Both the position numbers and the translations under genes were made by a program. Positions 22,331 to 34,299 of a stretch of 64,000 nucleotides of DNA are shown piece after piece (the first letter of the stretch is position 1; each line of letters begins with the position of its first letter). This DNA is from Talinum fruticosum (lineage: Eukaryota > Streptophyta > Magnoliopsida > Caryophyllales > Talinaceae): contig JAITYX010000066.1 of the NCBI GenBank assembly GCA_021018815.1, positions 2,542,001 to 2,606,000 on the forward strand, written 5' to 3'. The notes below the pieces were generated by a model. It did no database searches and was not told the DNA's origin. It saw only the letters and a program-made list of their open reading frames with translations.

Positions 22331-22823
22331 TGGTTGTTTATTGTAAGGATTGTTGAGTTTATTACCTAATATGGCTTCCATCTCCATTATAAAATTCACA
22401 CAAATCATCCAAAAATCATCCAGTTTCTATACCTTTTTTCTTTTGTGGATTTATCTCAATTATTCACTTTTAGGTTTGTGAGTTAGTATTTAAGAGTGAT
22501 TGTAATCTCTATTTTTCAATTTCGTCCTACTAATATGCCCCTTGAGATCAAATTTTGTACTCATTCATATTTACTGGATTCGTTGTTCTCCGCCCATAAT
22601 TTTCTCCCTAATTTGAGTTTCCACGTAAATTGTTCATTTTTATTTTGCCTTCTTACTTATATTTTATGAATATTTTACATTTTACTGCTTCCACTTAATA
22701 CACTACATCAAATTATATATTATTTTTCCTAATAATGTCCACTTAATATCTAGGAATGCATGTCAGTCCTTACCATATTCCCCATTAACAACCTAGAAAA
22801 TCAAAAGCACTTACGGCCACTAA
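22331..22823. other. Intergenic, nothing recognised
   Basis: AT-rich DNA upstream of the CYP82 relic. No promoter match to the other two copies was seen. Confidence 0.35.
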
Positions 22824-22965
22824 ATGGAGTTTCACAACACCTACAGGAAAAGAATACCACCCGAACCATCATGTTCATGCCACGTGAATCTACGTTTGGG
22901 CGTCTGCGTCTTTTAAGAGGTCTTCCCCACATAGCCTTTGGAAATCAACAGACACATATCAATGC
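22824..22965 (+). pseudogene. Relic of a third CYP82 gene (N-terminal fragment)
   Basis: ATGGAGTTTCACAACACC at the start resembles the pseudogene's first codons (ATGGAGTGTCAC). CACCCGAACCATCATGTTCA corresponds to the PPEPSGSW hinge, and TTTTAAGAGGTCTTCCCCAC with ATAGCCTTTGG is almost identical to DNA encoding LLRGLPHIALG in the other copies. The anchor-coding segment is deleted, and similarity fades after about 22965. All downstream catalytic regions are absent. The frame is broken several times. It is closest to the 14.95-kb pseudogene. Confidence 0.8.
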
Positions 22966-23944
22966 AGAGAAAACTATTTTTCTATTCTCCGTATCAAAAT
23001 TTTTGTGTAATTAAGTTCATCAAATCAAATATTTGTGACAACGGAAGTGTGTAGGTGAATTAATAAATGCATCACGCTCTCAAATACTGATGTTGCAAGT
23101 GCAGGTACGGAAAACCTGTAAGTTTCATTGACAGTTGAAATTTGCTCGATGTTGACAAGTGAGAAGTCAAGACTCAAAATCTTGCCTGGAAATGTTAGCT
23201 GTAACATGCACAGTAGCATGCATAAACATAGCAGCGTGCATAACAATTACCGGAAGGAATTTGCAATTTGCAAATAATAAGTTGATATTTCTTCAAAATA
23301 TTATCAGCAATAGGTGGTCAAACAATATATAAATTATCAACAAGAATGTTGTTTGCAATTGGTGTTTGTGACACCTACAGAAAGTTAAGTTCCAAATGCT
23401 TGTAGTGTTGAGGTTGTGGCTAGGATAAGATCGGTGTCTTTGATTTATCTACGAGGTGGTCTGGTGCTGTGGATGATTAGTTTGATACACTAAGGTAGTT
23501 TGATTGACTGAGGCTGATTATTTGGTGGTTGATGGTTGCTTTTATGTTTCCCCAACCTATAATTCTGATGTATTGGGAGAATGTTACGTTTAATCGGTCA
23601 TCCATTAGACTTTTGCTGTTTTCTCTTGTCTGAATCTTGAGCATGTTAAAATCAGTTTTTGGTTCACTGCTGCTTTTACGCATTTCATTTGGATTTTCAA
23701 GATTCAGCAATGATAAGGGGAAAACATATTAGATTTTGGGGAATTTACAAATGGGTCATGCTCTAATTCACAATTACAGGTCAAGTTGTTTATTTTACCT
23801 TCAAGTCATGCTTTACATGGGGCTCGTGTGCAAGTTGCATTGCCTATGGCAAGGAGAAAGGACCAAAATGCCCTTACTGATATTACTTTGGTGTTTGGTG
23901 CATATGTAGGCTCGGGGAAGCTTCTTGTGGAAGGAGTTCAAAAT
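22966..23944. other. Flank of the CYP82 relic
   Basis: Words around 23410-23710 (GTTTGATTGACTGAGGCTG, CATTTCATTTGGATTTTCAAG) are diverged versions of the pseudogene's 3' flank at 19860-20530. This suggests the relic kept its 3' flank when the gene body was lost. Confidence 0.4.
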
Positions 23945-24232
23945 TAGTGAGGCAGAGAGTGCGAAGAGAGAGAAAGAGGGAGAACCAGAAGAGGGAGAAA
24001 CTAGAAGAGTGAGAAGAACAATTAGAAGGAGAGTGAGTACAAGGGTGATAAGTTCACCGAGAAGAGTGAGAAGGAGAGGGAGAAGAAGGGCGAGAAGAAG
24101 AGAGAAGAAGAAGGGCGAGAAAGGCATGAAGAAGATGACGGAGAAGAAGTAGACGAAGAAGAAAAGCGAAAAGAAGTAGACCGAGAAAAAGAGGGAGAAG
24201 AAGAAGAAGCAGCGAGCAAGATCGGAAGAGAT
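23945..24232 (+). repeat. Long purine tract (GA-rich)
   Basis: Roughly 285 bases are over 85 percent A or G on the plus strand, made of GAGAAG, AGAAGG and GAGGGAGA words. The many charged or serine-rich open frames in it are by-products of composition. Mirror-like purine tracts of this length can adopt triplex DNA. Confidence 0.85.
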
Positions 24233-24829
24233 AAAAGCCGATTTGTACCGGTAAGTTACAGTGCATTTATGAGGTTTTCGTTGAAACGGTTTGTGTTGGA
24301 TTGGGGTATAATTTGTTTGAAAATAGGTCTTATTTCTTAAAATTGGAATGAAACATGATGTCAATTTGGAATTTTTTTTTTTGGTGTTGGAAGTGGACTA
24401 CTATTTCAAGCTAGATACAAATCTAACTTAACTCATAAAGACTTCGAAAACAAATTGCGGACATGTATCACAATAAAGTTTGGTAAAAGGCCAACAAAAA
24501 GTCTCTCGGAAGACAGAATACTCGTAGCTCGTGCCTGCCTATATGTCGGACAAGCACATTCAAAATACTCAAAATCAAACAAATGAATCAATTATTCGAG
24601 CTCCTAATAATTAAACAAAAGTAGACAACCGTTGTTAAACCGAAAACCACCCACTATCCTCTTAGCCTCCCCATTCCCGTGCTCACAAAACACTATGCTC
24701 TACTTAATTCCCATTAAAACTAATACGAGAGTAATCTCAAAAATGAATGTCGGTCCACAATTTCACATGATGTAGGGAAACCCGGTAACTTACAACTTTA
24801 TGAATGTGCATATCGATTCTTGCACCTAG
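24233..24829. other. Intergenic, nothing recognised
   Basis: No exon or element end was identified. Confidence 0.35.
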
Positions 24830-26392
24830 TGTAGACACTCGAAAAGTGTCGTCCCCTTATCTCTTTATTTTTGTGTTTTGTTTTGTTGGCCCGATGATTA
24901 TAATCCCGAGTCCGTTTTAGGATTTAGATCTTGGACTATGATCGATTGGTGCAACATAAGCCGATAAACTACAAAAACCCCAGGCACCAAATAAATGACC
25001 TTTTGCCTTGGGTCGGTTAACAAATCCTCTGTTCTTTTAGACGATCCAAGAGTCGGCTGAGCCTTTAGAGATTGTGGAGTCTAATGCTGTGTGACGAGAA
25101 ATTCCAAGTTCAAAACACCGCATTCTACTTTGGTTTAAATCATAAGAGGAGGTGAAGACATGAAGATGGCGTTAAAGCGTTGCATTTCATGATTAGGAGC
25201 ATCAAAGTGCTGCATTTAAGCTTCACAAGATAGTCTACACGAGACTAGAAGCTTCCCCTCAAAACGACGTCGTGGCCGGCGCCCGCCTTCTAGAAGTGTC
25301 AAGTGGAATGCTGCATTTTGGCTTGGAGAGTCCTTGGAGACATAACTAGGACACGAAACCCTAGGTCATCCGGTTGGCCGAAGCCTCGCCTCCTGGTTTT
25401 ATCCTGGTTCTATCTCTTAGGATTTGGCCCGGTTTATTTCCTCGCTGCTTGGACGGCTAGATGGAGGCAAACCCTAGGTTATTTGTGACCTAGGTCCTCT
25501 CCTATAAATAGAGAACCTTAGCTCTTATTGCCATACGGCTTCTAGCCTTAGCATCACGTTGCGAAAGCTAACTAAAAACCTCTCATCTAAACATTACTCT
25601 GCTGAAATTTCCATAAGACATTCACCTTTTTACTGGCTACCGTTGAATCCATGCAAAGAGTTAAAAATATTTAGTTATTCCAATCTCCGAGCAGTCATTC
25701 AATTGATCATTACTATATACACGATTCACAAAACAAGCCCCTTTTCTTTTGATTGTCGCTATCGCATCGAGAGATCTAGTGTGGAGATCCGGATCAACAA
25801 GGTGGGATAACCTGAGGGCAATTATTCAGCCTTTGAACGGTTTTATTTATTTATGTTTTTATTGCTTTCGGTATTGTGGTTCAAGAAATGTAATCGCTTT
25901 AAATTCCTCCTCGACCGATGTAATTCTTTTATTTCTCGTTTTTCTTTCCTTTATTGCTTTCTTTACCGCTTTTCTTTATTGCTTTCTTTATTATGTTTGG
26001 TTGCTTTTATTTATTGTCGTAATATGCCGCTTGCTTGTTTATTTTACATCGTTTTAATCTACTATTCGAATTAGTGATGGCTGTCTACGGACGGGCGGAA
26101 CGGAAGGGTTTTCCCTACGTTACATACCCTTGCCCTCGAATCCGATTCTCGGTTTAAAGACCGATGGAGTCATTTTATCCTTTTTCAGTCTTAGTTTTCT
26201 CATACCGAGACCGGAGGAGGAAATCTTTTATTTTGTTTTTGTTAGTTTTTCTTCCCTAAAAAATAGATCGGTGACTCCTTTATTTTATGCTTTATTCTTA
26301 TTGAATCTGCATCTCGATTGTCTTTTGATTTGCAGGATAGAAAAATTAAGGTTCCGGATCTGTTGAGTGGGCAGAGACCGAGGCTGATTCCA
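24830..26392 (+). mobile_element. Putative 5' LTR of a Tat/Ogre-like gypsy element
   Basis: Starts TGTAGACACTCG and ends GATTCCA (TG...CA). A clear TATA box CTATAAATAGAG sits at about 25502-25513. GGCGCCG follows four bases after the proposed end and resembles the primer-binding site TGGCGCCG used by many plant gypsy elements. Gag-like sequence follows at 28.1 kb. No second LTR was found, so the limits rest on these signals alone. Confidence 0.45.
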
Positions 26393-28139
26393 TCCGGCGC
26401 CGACCACCTTTAGGTGTGGGCTACTCGCTCGCACCGTGAGTTCAGCCGTAAAGGCTTCAATCCAAATTGGTGTTTTCACACCAATCCGCCCCTAAAGTCT
26501 CATGGCATAACCAAAATCTTAACTTTATTTATCCTCTAATTATTAAAACAATATCCCGGAATTCTAAAAATAACTTCTAAAATAGAACAATTAATAAAAC
26601 CGTCATTCAAACTTTGACTAATCAAATTTAATAAAACTCGAAAAATCTTAATAAAAGGTTCATCCCCAATTTCTAAAATGCATTTTTAAAAACCCAAACG
26701 CCAAAACCAATTCATGGGAAGCTCGGCCCGGGTGCCCCGTGTAAGAAGGGGGCCCCGAGGCCGTGGTTCCTATGGGGATAAATCATTTATTAAGAAGGTG
26801 AAACTTGAAAATTTAAGTAGTATGTTTTAACGATGTGTTTGCATTAGGCATCCTGCATTTATTAACTTTTGAACTAGTTTAAATATTGTTTTGGACCCTA
26901 GGAAAACTTTGTTGTACCCCCTGTTTACCCTTTCTTGAGAGAGGCTCCCACTCGGTTCCTTTAGGCGGGCCCAACTAGGCTTGATTGCCCGAGGAAACTA
27001 TACATCCTCCCTCGTAGCACGCACTCTTGGGCTAAACCTTTTGGTTCATCGAGAGGCATTGGGAATTCTGGTTGGTATCCTTATCCGTGCAACCCATGGG
27101 GACCAAATTCTCGGATTACGTGTTACCATGTATCCAAACTTTTGAAGCTCTTGGGCCATAGAACTTTTGAACTTTTAGGTGTCACCTAGACTTCATGTGC
27201 ATGCTTGAATGAATGTGTGTGTTTTAGATTTAATCTTCTATTTGTGAGGAGTGCTAATTAGACCCTTGAAGGGGTGAAAATAAAACACTTTAATGAATTT
27301 CCTTGAGTCTGCCCATTATGTGCATTTAGCTAAAAGTCAAAATCCCTTTTCCTGTTAGGGTTGGTCTATTGTCCGCACTTTCCGTGTCGTCCCAAAATTA
27401 TCCTTTTAATTGCCTAAGTAGTTGCTATTTGTGAAAGGGTATCACCGGAAGTTTCCTTCTCTTATTGTCTAGTCTTTTTTCATTCCTTTACATTTTTACT
27501 TTCCATTTGCATGAGTCATTTACATTAGCCAAATAAAATCATCTCATATTAGGTGAATCCATTTGTATTAGCCAAATAAAATCATCTCATATTAGGTGAG
27601 TCCATTTGCATTAGCCAAATAAAAACATCTCATATTAGGTGGCTATTTGCATTAGCCAAATAAAAATTCATCTCAAATACGGAAATGCATTATCATATAG
27701 GAAGCGTATTCTCTTTAAGGATCATGTATTTATCTCAGTTAAGTCATTCATCATATCATCATCGCATTTTTTATGTGCATCCAAATAAAAGCATTCTTAG
27801 TTCCTTCGGGGTCTTGCACTTAAACCCCTTCCTCCTAAAAGTGGTATTCCCTTACATGGTCCTAAACCTCATTCTTTGGGCTGCAAAATAGGGAAGTCTA
27901 TGGCAACCGAGTGTCATCGGAATCCAAGCTCTAAAAGATGAGAACATCTTACTAAGGAGTCTGGCACATCATCTTTTCTTTCTACTCCGCGGTCTACATC
28001 GATGCGACAAGCTTCGGTGCACACTACACGGTCACAACCTACATCTTGTTTTAATACGAGTACCTAGAAAAAGTTCCCTTCCAATGGATCCCAACCTAGA
28101 ACAAGTATCTCTACCTCAATTTACTTAATGAGAATATAG
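26393..28139 (+). mobile_element. Untranslated leader of the gypsy element
   Basis: Non-coding DNA between the LTR and the gag-like frame. It contains the 50-bp tandem repeat at 27517-27675, a feature often seen upstream of gag in Tat-lineage elements. Confidence 0.4.
27517..27675 (+). repeat. ~50-bp tandem repeat, about three and a half copies
   Basis: Each unit contains CATTAGCCAAATAAAA, then CATCTCATATTAGGTG. Units begin near 27517, 27559, 27603 and 27644, so the spacing runs from 41 to 44 bases with short indels. It lies in the gypsy leader. Confidence 0.85.
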
Positions 28140-28639
28140 CTAGGATGGATACTAGATTGAATGATCAAGAAGAGCAGATATCATCTATATCGAGGGATCT
28201 TAAGAATATTATAAGGGCTATTGAGGCTAGTAAAAGAGATGGGGAAGTCTGAATGTTTGAAAAAGGAAGAGGCCGAAGAAGCTGAACATTTGAGAAGGGA
28301 AACAACATTGATTCTACCACCTCCACCTATCCAGTCTCCTCCAGGCAGTCCCAAACGTGAATCCCTTAAGCCTCGAATCCAAACCTCTGTCCGATTCCCA
28401 TATAGATCGGATAGAACAAATGTTGAGGAGTCATCCATGTTCGGTAATCATTATTTCGATCATGAGGGATTCACTTCAATCCCTAAGGGTAAGCTACCTC
28501 CTAGGTTTACCATGCCTAATATTAAGTTCAAAGGTTCGGAGAATTCCCATCGTCATGTACGCAACTTCTTAGGAGCAACGACTCTTAAGAACAATCCTAA
28601 AGACACTTACCACATTATTTCCCTGGAAATTTGATATCC
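28140..28639 (+). pseudogene. Gypsy gag-like fragment, broken
   Basis: A coiled, charged stretch beginning MDTRLNDQEEQ at 28144 loses frame at about 28250. It then continues in another frame with a proline-rich segment and KLPPRFTMPNIKFKGS, typical of the gag capsid start in Tat/Ogre gypsy elements. The frame ends soon after, where a CACTA end interrupts at about 28640. Too broken to be functional. Confidence 0.55.
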
Positions 28640-28728
28640 ATGTACAATTATAGTCACATACACGATGCCGGATAATCGTACCAAAAGATCTTTTGGAACC
28701 ATAATTAAAGGTGGTTCCTGTAGTAGTG
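28640..28728 (+). mobile_element. Detached right end of a CACTA element
   Basis: Ends GGTTCCTGTAGTAGTG at 28728, the reverse of a CACTACTACAGGAACC terminus. The whole 89 bases align with 32944-33039, the right end of the CACTA remnant further along (shared GGATAATCGTA, GGAACCATA-TTAAA). It cuts the gag-like frame. Confidence 0.65.
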
Positions 28729-29899
28729 TCTCCACCAGCTCGTGGTCCTAACCTCTCTCTCACACCGCTCATCATTGTGATTTTCCTCAACGGTTGCTCG
28801 AATTTCGGCCAGTAGAATTTTTACTCATCGGTTTGGGGAGAAGGAATTGTGCCCTCGCTTGAAGAGTTTGATGCCATACTAGGCGGTTTTAGGCGAACAA
28901 AACTAGCTGTTCCCAAATCCTCGGAAAACCTCCATGAAAAGTACCAATATCTTCTAAAACCGAGTAAAAACATCTAGGGTGGATCCTTATTGGAAATCGG
29001 GTTAGCTTAACAAATCGATGAAGTAGTACCGCAACATGTATGCTTATGCTCGAGTCCATCATTATCCTGAGACGACTAGTTATAATTACTTGCCCGATAG
29101 CGGGATTCCCGCTAATGGGGGTCACGAGGATTTGGCACCAGGCGTCTCTGCTAAGTCCGGTGGAACAGTTAGAGGATTGCTGTTTCCTAACTCCACTAAT
29201 AGTTGTTGAAATAATCATTGGCTTAGACCAAGTTGAAGCCAACACCGAACAAAATTTTTATGGTAGCCGCCTGTTATTGCAGGTAAGCACTAAAATAAAC
29301 GGAAGCAAACAGACTATAAACGGGAGACGGCGCCGGCCATAAGGTGGCGAGTCGACGCCGGCTAGAGGCCTAGGTGCTCGCGGCTTATTTCGAAAACCGA
29401 ACTTTCGTTCCTACTTCGTTGATGCTATATTTCGATTTTGCTCCGATTGGGCCTAAAAAGTTAGAGTTTGACCGTGCAGGACACTAATTTCCGATTTTGC
29501 ATCTATGATGTGCGGATCTGGCTAATGGAACATTTGAAACTCATTGAAGCTCATCCTAGGTTGGATACGTACCTAGTAACTCATTTCCGCCAGCGGAAAC
29601 AAACATCGCGGTAGTCGACCATCCCGCTTCCCAATGGGAACAATATCTCAAATCACAAGCAATGATCCGTTATGGTATGTTAAGCATTGGAAGGTATCCC
29701 AATTCAAAACGCATACTGCACAGACATCCATACATTCGTCTATTAGGTAAGAGGAGAGCACGTATTACTTTCCAAGCCGTGTGGTGCGGCAAATCGGTAG
29801 AGAACAAGTAATATCGTCACTGGATTGCATCTAGCCCCCTACTTTTGACTTGTTCGAGAGGACATGGTAGCTCTAGACGGATTGGGTCATGGCCCGAGT
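28729..29899 (+). pseudogene. Decayed Tat/Ogre-type ORF, plant-mobile-domain-like
   Basis: In broken frames one reads GIVPSLEEFDAILGG (28846-28890) and further on LIEAHPRLDTYLVTHFRQR (29550-29604). The first resembles the LTPTLEEF-LLG core of the plant mobile domain found in Ogre-like ORF1 and in MULEs. Many stops interrupt. The family call is tentative. Confidence 0.35.
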
Positions 29900-32800
29900 A
29901 ATCGAGAGGTCTTCCGAAACCGTTGACACTGACGGAGTTGCAAATACTCGCTGTTTCTCCCTATTATCTAGAGTGGATAATAGAAGTCGACCCCGACACC
30001 ACCGGGAGGAGGGACAAGTTAGCCTTGGCCCTAAACAAAGATGAGCATCACAGTTGCGTTCGAGGCATCGGTAGAAGGGTAAGGATACTTGGAGCACTTC
30101 AGGACTAGAAAGAAGTGCCCGTCTCTTCTAACCAAGTAGATATGGAGGAAATGATGTCTCAAATGGCTGCCCAAATGCGAGTCCCAAATAGTTGCACTAG
30201 CTGGACGAGATGAAGGCGAGAGATGAAGGCCCGGATAAAGGATCGCCTCGCGGCATACTTCAACAACATGGGTGTTCCAGCACCCAACTTGGATGATTTA
30301 CATCTATTCTCATCTCGGACACCGTCGAGTGCAAACGCGAGCTCATCTCGTCAACCAATTCGATCTTATGGTGGAGGTAAGTAAGATTTTGCTACCTAAT
30401 TAGATTTACATGCATGTTTATATTTTGAATAATAATTGGTGTATACTTGTGGAATGAATTGTGTATATATTGTGGTTGTTGTGGAACTCCGGCGTATGAT
30501 TGTTGAGTAATTAGTTATAGTTTGTTTTTGTTGTTTCGGATTATGGTCGTTATCTCGGGAAAATGTCTACTTTTAAAGGGAAACTCTGTCCCTTTTTTCC
30601 AGGATACTTAGATAGTTTAATTTGTCTCTCAAGGGTTATCTCGTGATTCTAATTGTTATGTTAATTCTTATGCAACCGACACAGTGCAAGCTAGCTTCTT
30701 ATCACCCTCCCTAGATTATGATGTGGCTACGGGTGTTGTTTACCTTGGGAAGCCAAGTGCCATCATTCACGGGGCACCGTTTTCAACTAATCAGGTCAAC
30801 GTGAGTGTGAGAGAGGCCATGCATGGGAAAGGCAGCTGTAAGTTGCCAATCCGGCCACCAGGCCTCCAAATTGTTGACAAAACGGTCAACACTTTTGTTC
30901 CCTGGCCTAAGAGTTTGGTTATCCTCTTTACGGTAATTCATTTTAAAAATATTAAATTTAATTGTTGTTAATATCACGTACATATATTTCTAATTCGTGT
31001 ATTATGGTCCTCCCTGAACTAGAATGTTGGGGACAGATCCGAGAATGGGATGAAGGGCACTCCAACTCCCTCAATTAGCACAAGCAAGTATTTGGTGATG
31101 CCCGATCGTTGTCCAAAAAAGTCCCCTCTCCTACCCATTCACAAGTCATATACGAATTGGTGTTCTACTCTACAAAGTTTTGTGAAGACTTTGTCAAAAG
31201 AAACAATGTTGGAAATCAAAGCTCCATATCACGTGTTTGAGGTATTTGACGGAGACGATGAGGACATGACCATACATGTCTTCTTGGACAACATAATGCA
31301 ATTTTGAAGATACAAGAGATTGGCACATCTCGCTATTATGTTGGGCATTATGTGAGTTACTATATATATAAAGTTCATTTTTTAACTATTAATTTTCATT
31401 TCTAATTATATATGTACAATTAATATGTAATAGATGACTCCATGAGATAGGAAATGAGTCGGTTCAATTTCTCAACCATCATGCTATTCAAGCAATAGGA
31501 CAAGGAACTCAAGAGTGATCCAATTATATCTTAAGAGTCAAGAAAAATAATGAGTAGAAAAATGTTACTCGACGTCGTTCATTAAGGGGTAAGCGTACAG
31601 ATTACCTAATAGTGTTACATATTTATAAATATGTTATTTGTGTCGATGTATGTCACACTGGATGCTTGTTGCCATATAACCGAGGAGCAATGTCGCGTAA
31701 TCGGCTCCATCCTCCGGGTCATCCCATGAGAAAAGATATCAAGAACGTACTCGCCTCATGAGTTCATACCTTAATCATTTTATGCTTTTTTGTTAAGTAT
31801 TCTTTTCAATTGTGTGTTAACTTGAATTTTATTTTTCCGATTGAAAAATAGAGCTCTCGTAATGTATTATTGTACAGGAAATGCGAGAGGCTCATGTGTG
31901 AAATCAAACCCAACTATTGTCCCCGTAAAGGTGAGGTTCTCTTGTTTAGCGTTAAATTTTAATTTTTCATTTGATATTACTTGCTAGGTACATAAGTACT
32001 AATGAATTCTCCATGTGTTGGGAATTATAATTTTAGTGCCGAGGAACAAAAGGGGAACGTGGAGTTTGCCTTTTACATTCTCCAAGTACATGAAAGAGAT
32101 TGTGACCCACCTCGATCTCAATGATCCCACATCTAATCTTAAAGAGGTACTTGCACTTGCACTTGTATTTGATTATGAAAAATTTAAATTTTTTAATGTT
32201 CTTTTCAGCTTAATTAATACTTGCACTTGACATAATGAATATGTCTTTTATAGCATTGAACACAATATTTTCCGGGAAAGAAACCCCTCACTCCCTATAT
32301 AAATGCTGTGCTCGACGAGATAAGAAAAGGTTGGGCACGGTTTGTATATATAATCGTATAAAGACAGTTACATAGGTATATATTTACACTTATTCTTTAT
32401 TATTTGATATGTCAAGTTTGTGATTTTTTAATTATGTACCATACTACTTTGTGTGAGGAATCTGCTTTGTATATATTCTAGGCAAGGCAATTGGATTCTA
32501 GTTTGTATATATTTTGAACAAGGCTGTTGAATTATGATTTGTGTACATTCTGAAAAAGTTTGTGTAAATGGTTGTAAATGGTTATATATTTTTAAATTTG
32601 TATAATTTTACATAGGGTAAGAAAACAAAAAAATAAAAAAAATTCATACCTATTACAACAGTTCGTAAGGAAAAATTGTAGTAATAGGTCTTAATACAAC
32701 CTATTACTACGATTGTTAATTAAGAACCGTAGTAATAGGTTTGGGCCAAAAATTTTGGCCGAAGAGGGGGATTTGGGGTCGGACCTATTATTACGGTTTC

Positions 32801-33039
32801 TATCTAACAACCGTTGTAATATCTTAATCTATTAATACGGTTGTTTATCCAGAACTGTGGTAATAAGTTGTCTATTACTACGTTTGTTTACATAAACCGT
32901 AGTAATAAGGGTTCTTTTACTACGGTTTTGAACCTTAGTAAAAGATGCTTATCTACAATTACGGCCATATACATGACGTCGGATAATCGTAGTTAAAGGT
33001 CGTTCGGAACCATAGTTAAAAGTGATTCATGTAGTAATG
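29900..33039 (+). mobile_element. CACTA (En/Spm-like) element, 5' end missing
   Basis: Order of recognisable parts: a Ser-rich region with KDRLAAYFNNMGVPAP (30240-30287), a stretch ending TVNTFVPWPKSLV (about 30880-30920) that matches the TFV-WP-LV motif of plant En/Spm proteins, and a C48 (Ulp1-like) peptidase remnant at 31650-32130. Subterminal repeats and the terminus TAGTAATG at 33039 follow. In the peptidase, HWMLVAI keeps the catalytic His-Trp, but where GNVEC-G is expected the DNA gives GNVEFAF, so the catalytic Cys is gone. Introns may exist. No left CACTA terminus was found. Confidence 0.6.
32660..32960. repeat. CACTA subterminal repeats
   Basis: About ten copies of AACCGTAGTAATAG or its reverse, in both orientations, within 300 bases of the CACTA right terminus. 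Such arrays are the binding sites of TNPA-type proteins in En/Spm elements. Confidence 0.75.
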
Positions 33040-34079
33040 ACCTAACTAATATATTACACCCTGGGTCTTCTCACAATCCTTAATAGGATAGCTTTCAAGA
33101 GATAATAAAATCTACCTTGGTACCAGAATTAGTGGAGAAGATAAACATGCGAGAGAGGCTAGTGTGGCGATGGGTTTCGAGAGACTATAGCTTGTTGTCT
33201 TAAGCATGAAAGATTGATAACATAACAAAAAAGGAAGAAGCTTGCTTTATGTTCAACTAGGAAGCCTGCTTTATGTTGAGCTAAGAACTCCCTGTTGAAC
33301 TGCGATTTAGCAAGGTTGAACGAGTTCCTTGAGTCAATAAGGTTTGACTAGTTTTTCCAAGTTTGATGGTCTAAATGAGTTTTGTCATTTTTCGAACTAT
33401 TATGCTAACCAGTTCCCAGTTTATCGATTCATTTGGCCGCTCCGCTGCGATTTTCTTAACATCGTCTACTTTACATGCAAAGCCGTGTCTAATGATTTGT
33501 TTACCATGTCCATGACCATTACATATAATATCGTAATTCCCATTTCTCCACCATGTCATGGCATTATTTACAACATCTTAATTCCATTAGGTCCATTGAC
33601 AACTTCTTACCACATTACTGATTTTGCAATTTAGAGCACGGAAACTTCACTTTGGCTTACAATTCTTGTAAATAATGAATGATAATCTGTGGTGGTGGAG
33701 TGCACACATGATGGAGTTAGACAAAAAATATGTTATCTAGATGTATTGTTACAATCAGTAGAAGATTCATTTGCTTTCCTTTTTATATATGTATCTCCGA
33801 GTTGTATGTTTATTCGGAAATTTTTTTCAAAACTAATGTATGACCCTTCTCATACTTGAACTGTAAAATAAATAATCATCACCCCCGCTTATATATTTTT
33901 TCATTAGTTTCTAAATTTTTGCTCTTTCATATAAGTAACAGTATGCTTGAAGTGTTTTTCCCTTTGGGAAGAAATCATTCAATAAATTATGAAAATTAGT
34001 AGAAATAAATTGTTCAAATGATAAATTTAGTCGATTATGGAGGTACTCCAATTCCCCTTGGCTGCATTTGCTGCCAGGC
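33040..34079. other. Intergenic, nothing recognised
   Basis: AT-rich. Open frames here have no family resemblance. Confidence 0.4.
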
Positions 34080-34299
34080 CAGGGGCGAAATTAAAAATTT
34101 TCTTGTGAGGGGGTAGTGAAGTAAAAAATACTATCTATCAAGAGTGGAGCTACTATTATGTCAGCAGCATCTCGGGACACTAGGCAAAATAAAAGTTTAG
34201 AGTGAATGAGTAAAGATTCTCAAAAATCAATTGATACTTATAGAATTCAAGCATACTAAAAAAGGACATCATTGAATAAAATTTTAACTCCGTCATTAC
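34080..34299. mobile_element. Possible degraded hAT MITE
   Basis: CAGGGGCGAAATTAAAAATT at the left and AACTCCGTCATTAC at the right loosely match the GGCGGAGC-type termini of the other hAT MITEs in the window. A second internal start (AGTGGAGCTAC near 34143) may mark a nested copy. No target duplication was found. Confidence 0.3.

Noticed and set aside
23813..24364. Long leucine/serine-rich open frames and a charged plus-strand frame
   Set aside because: All are caused by the purine-rich tract; several frames are open at once, which is a composition effect.
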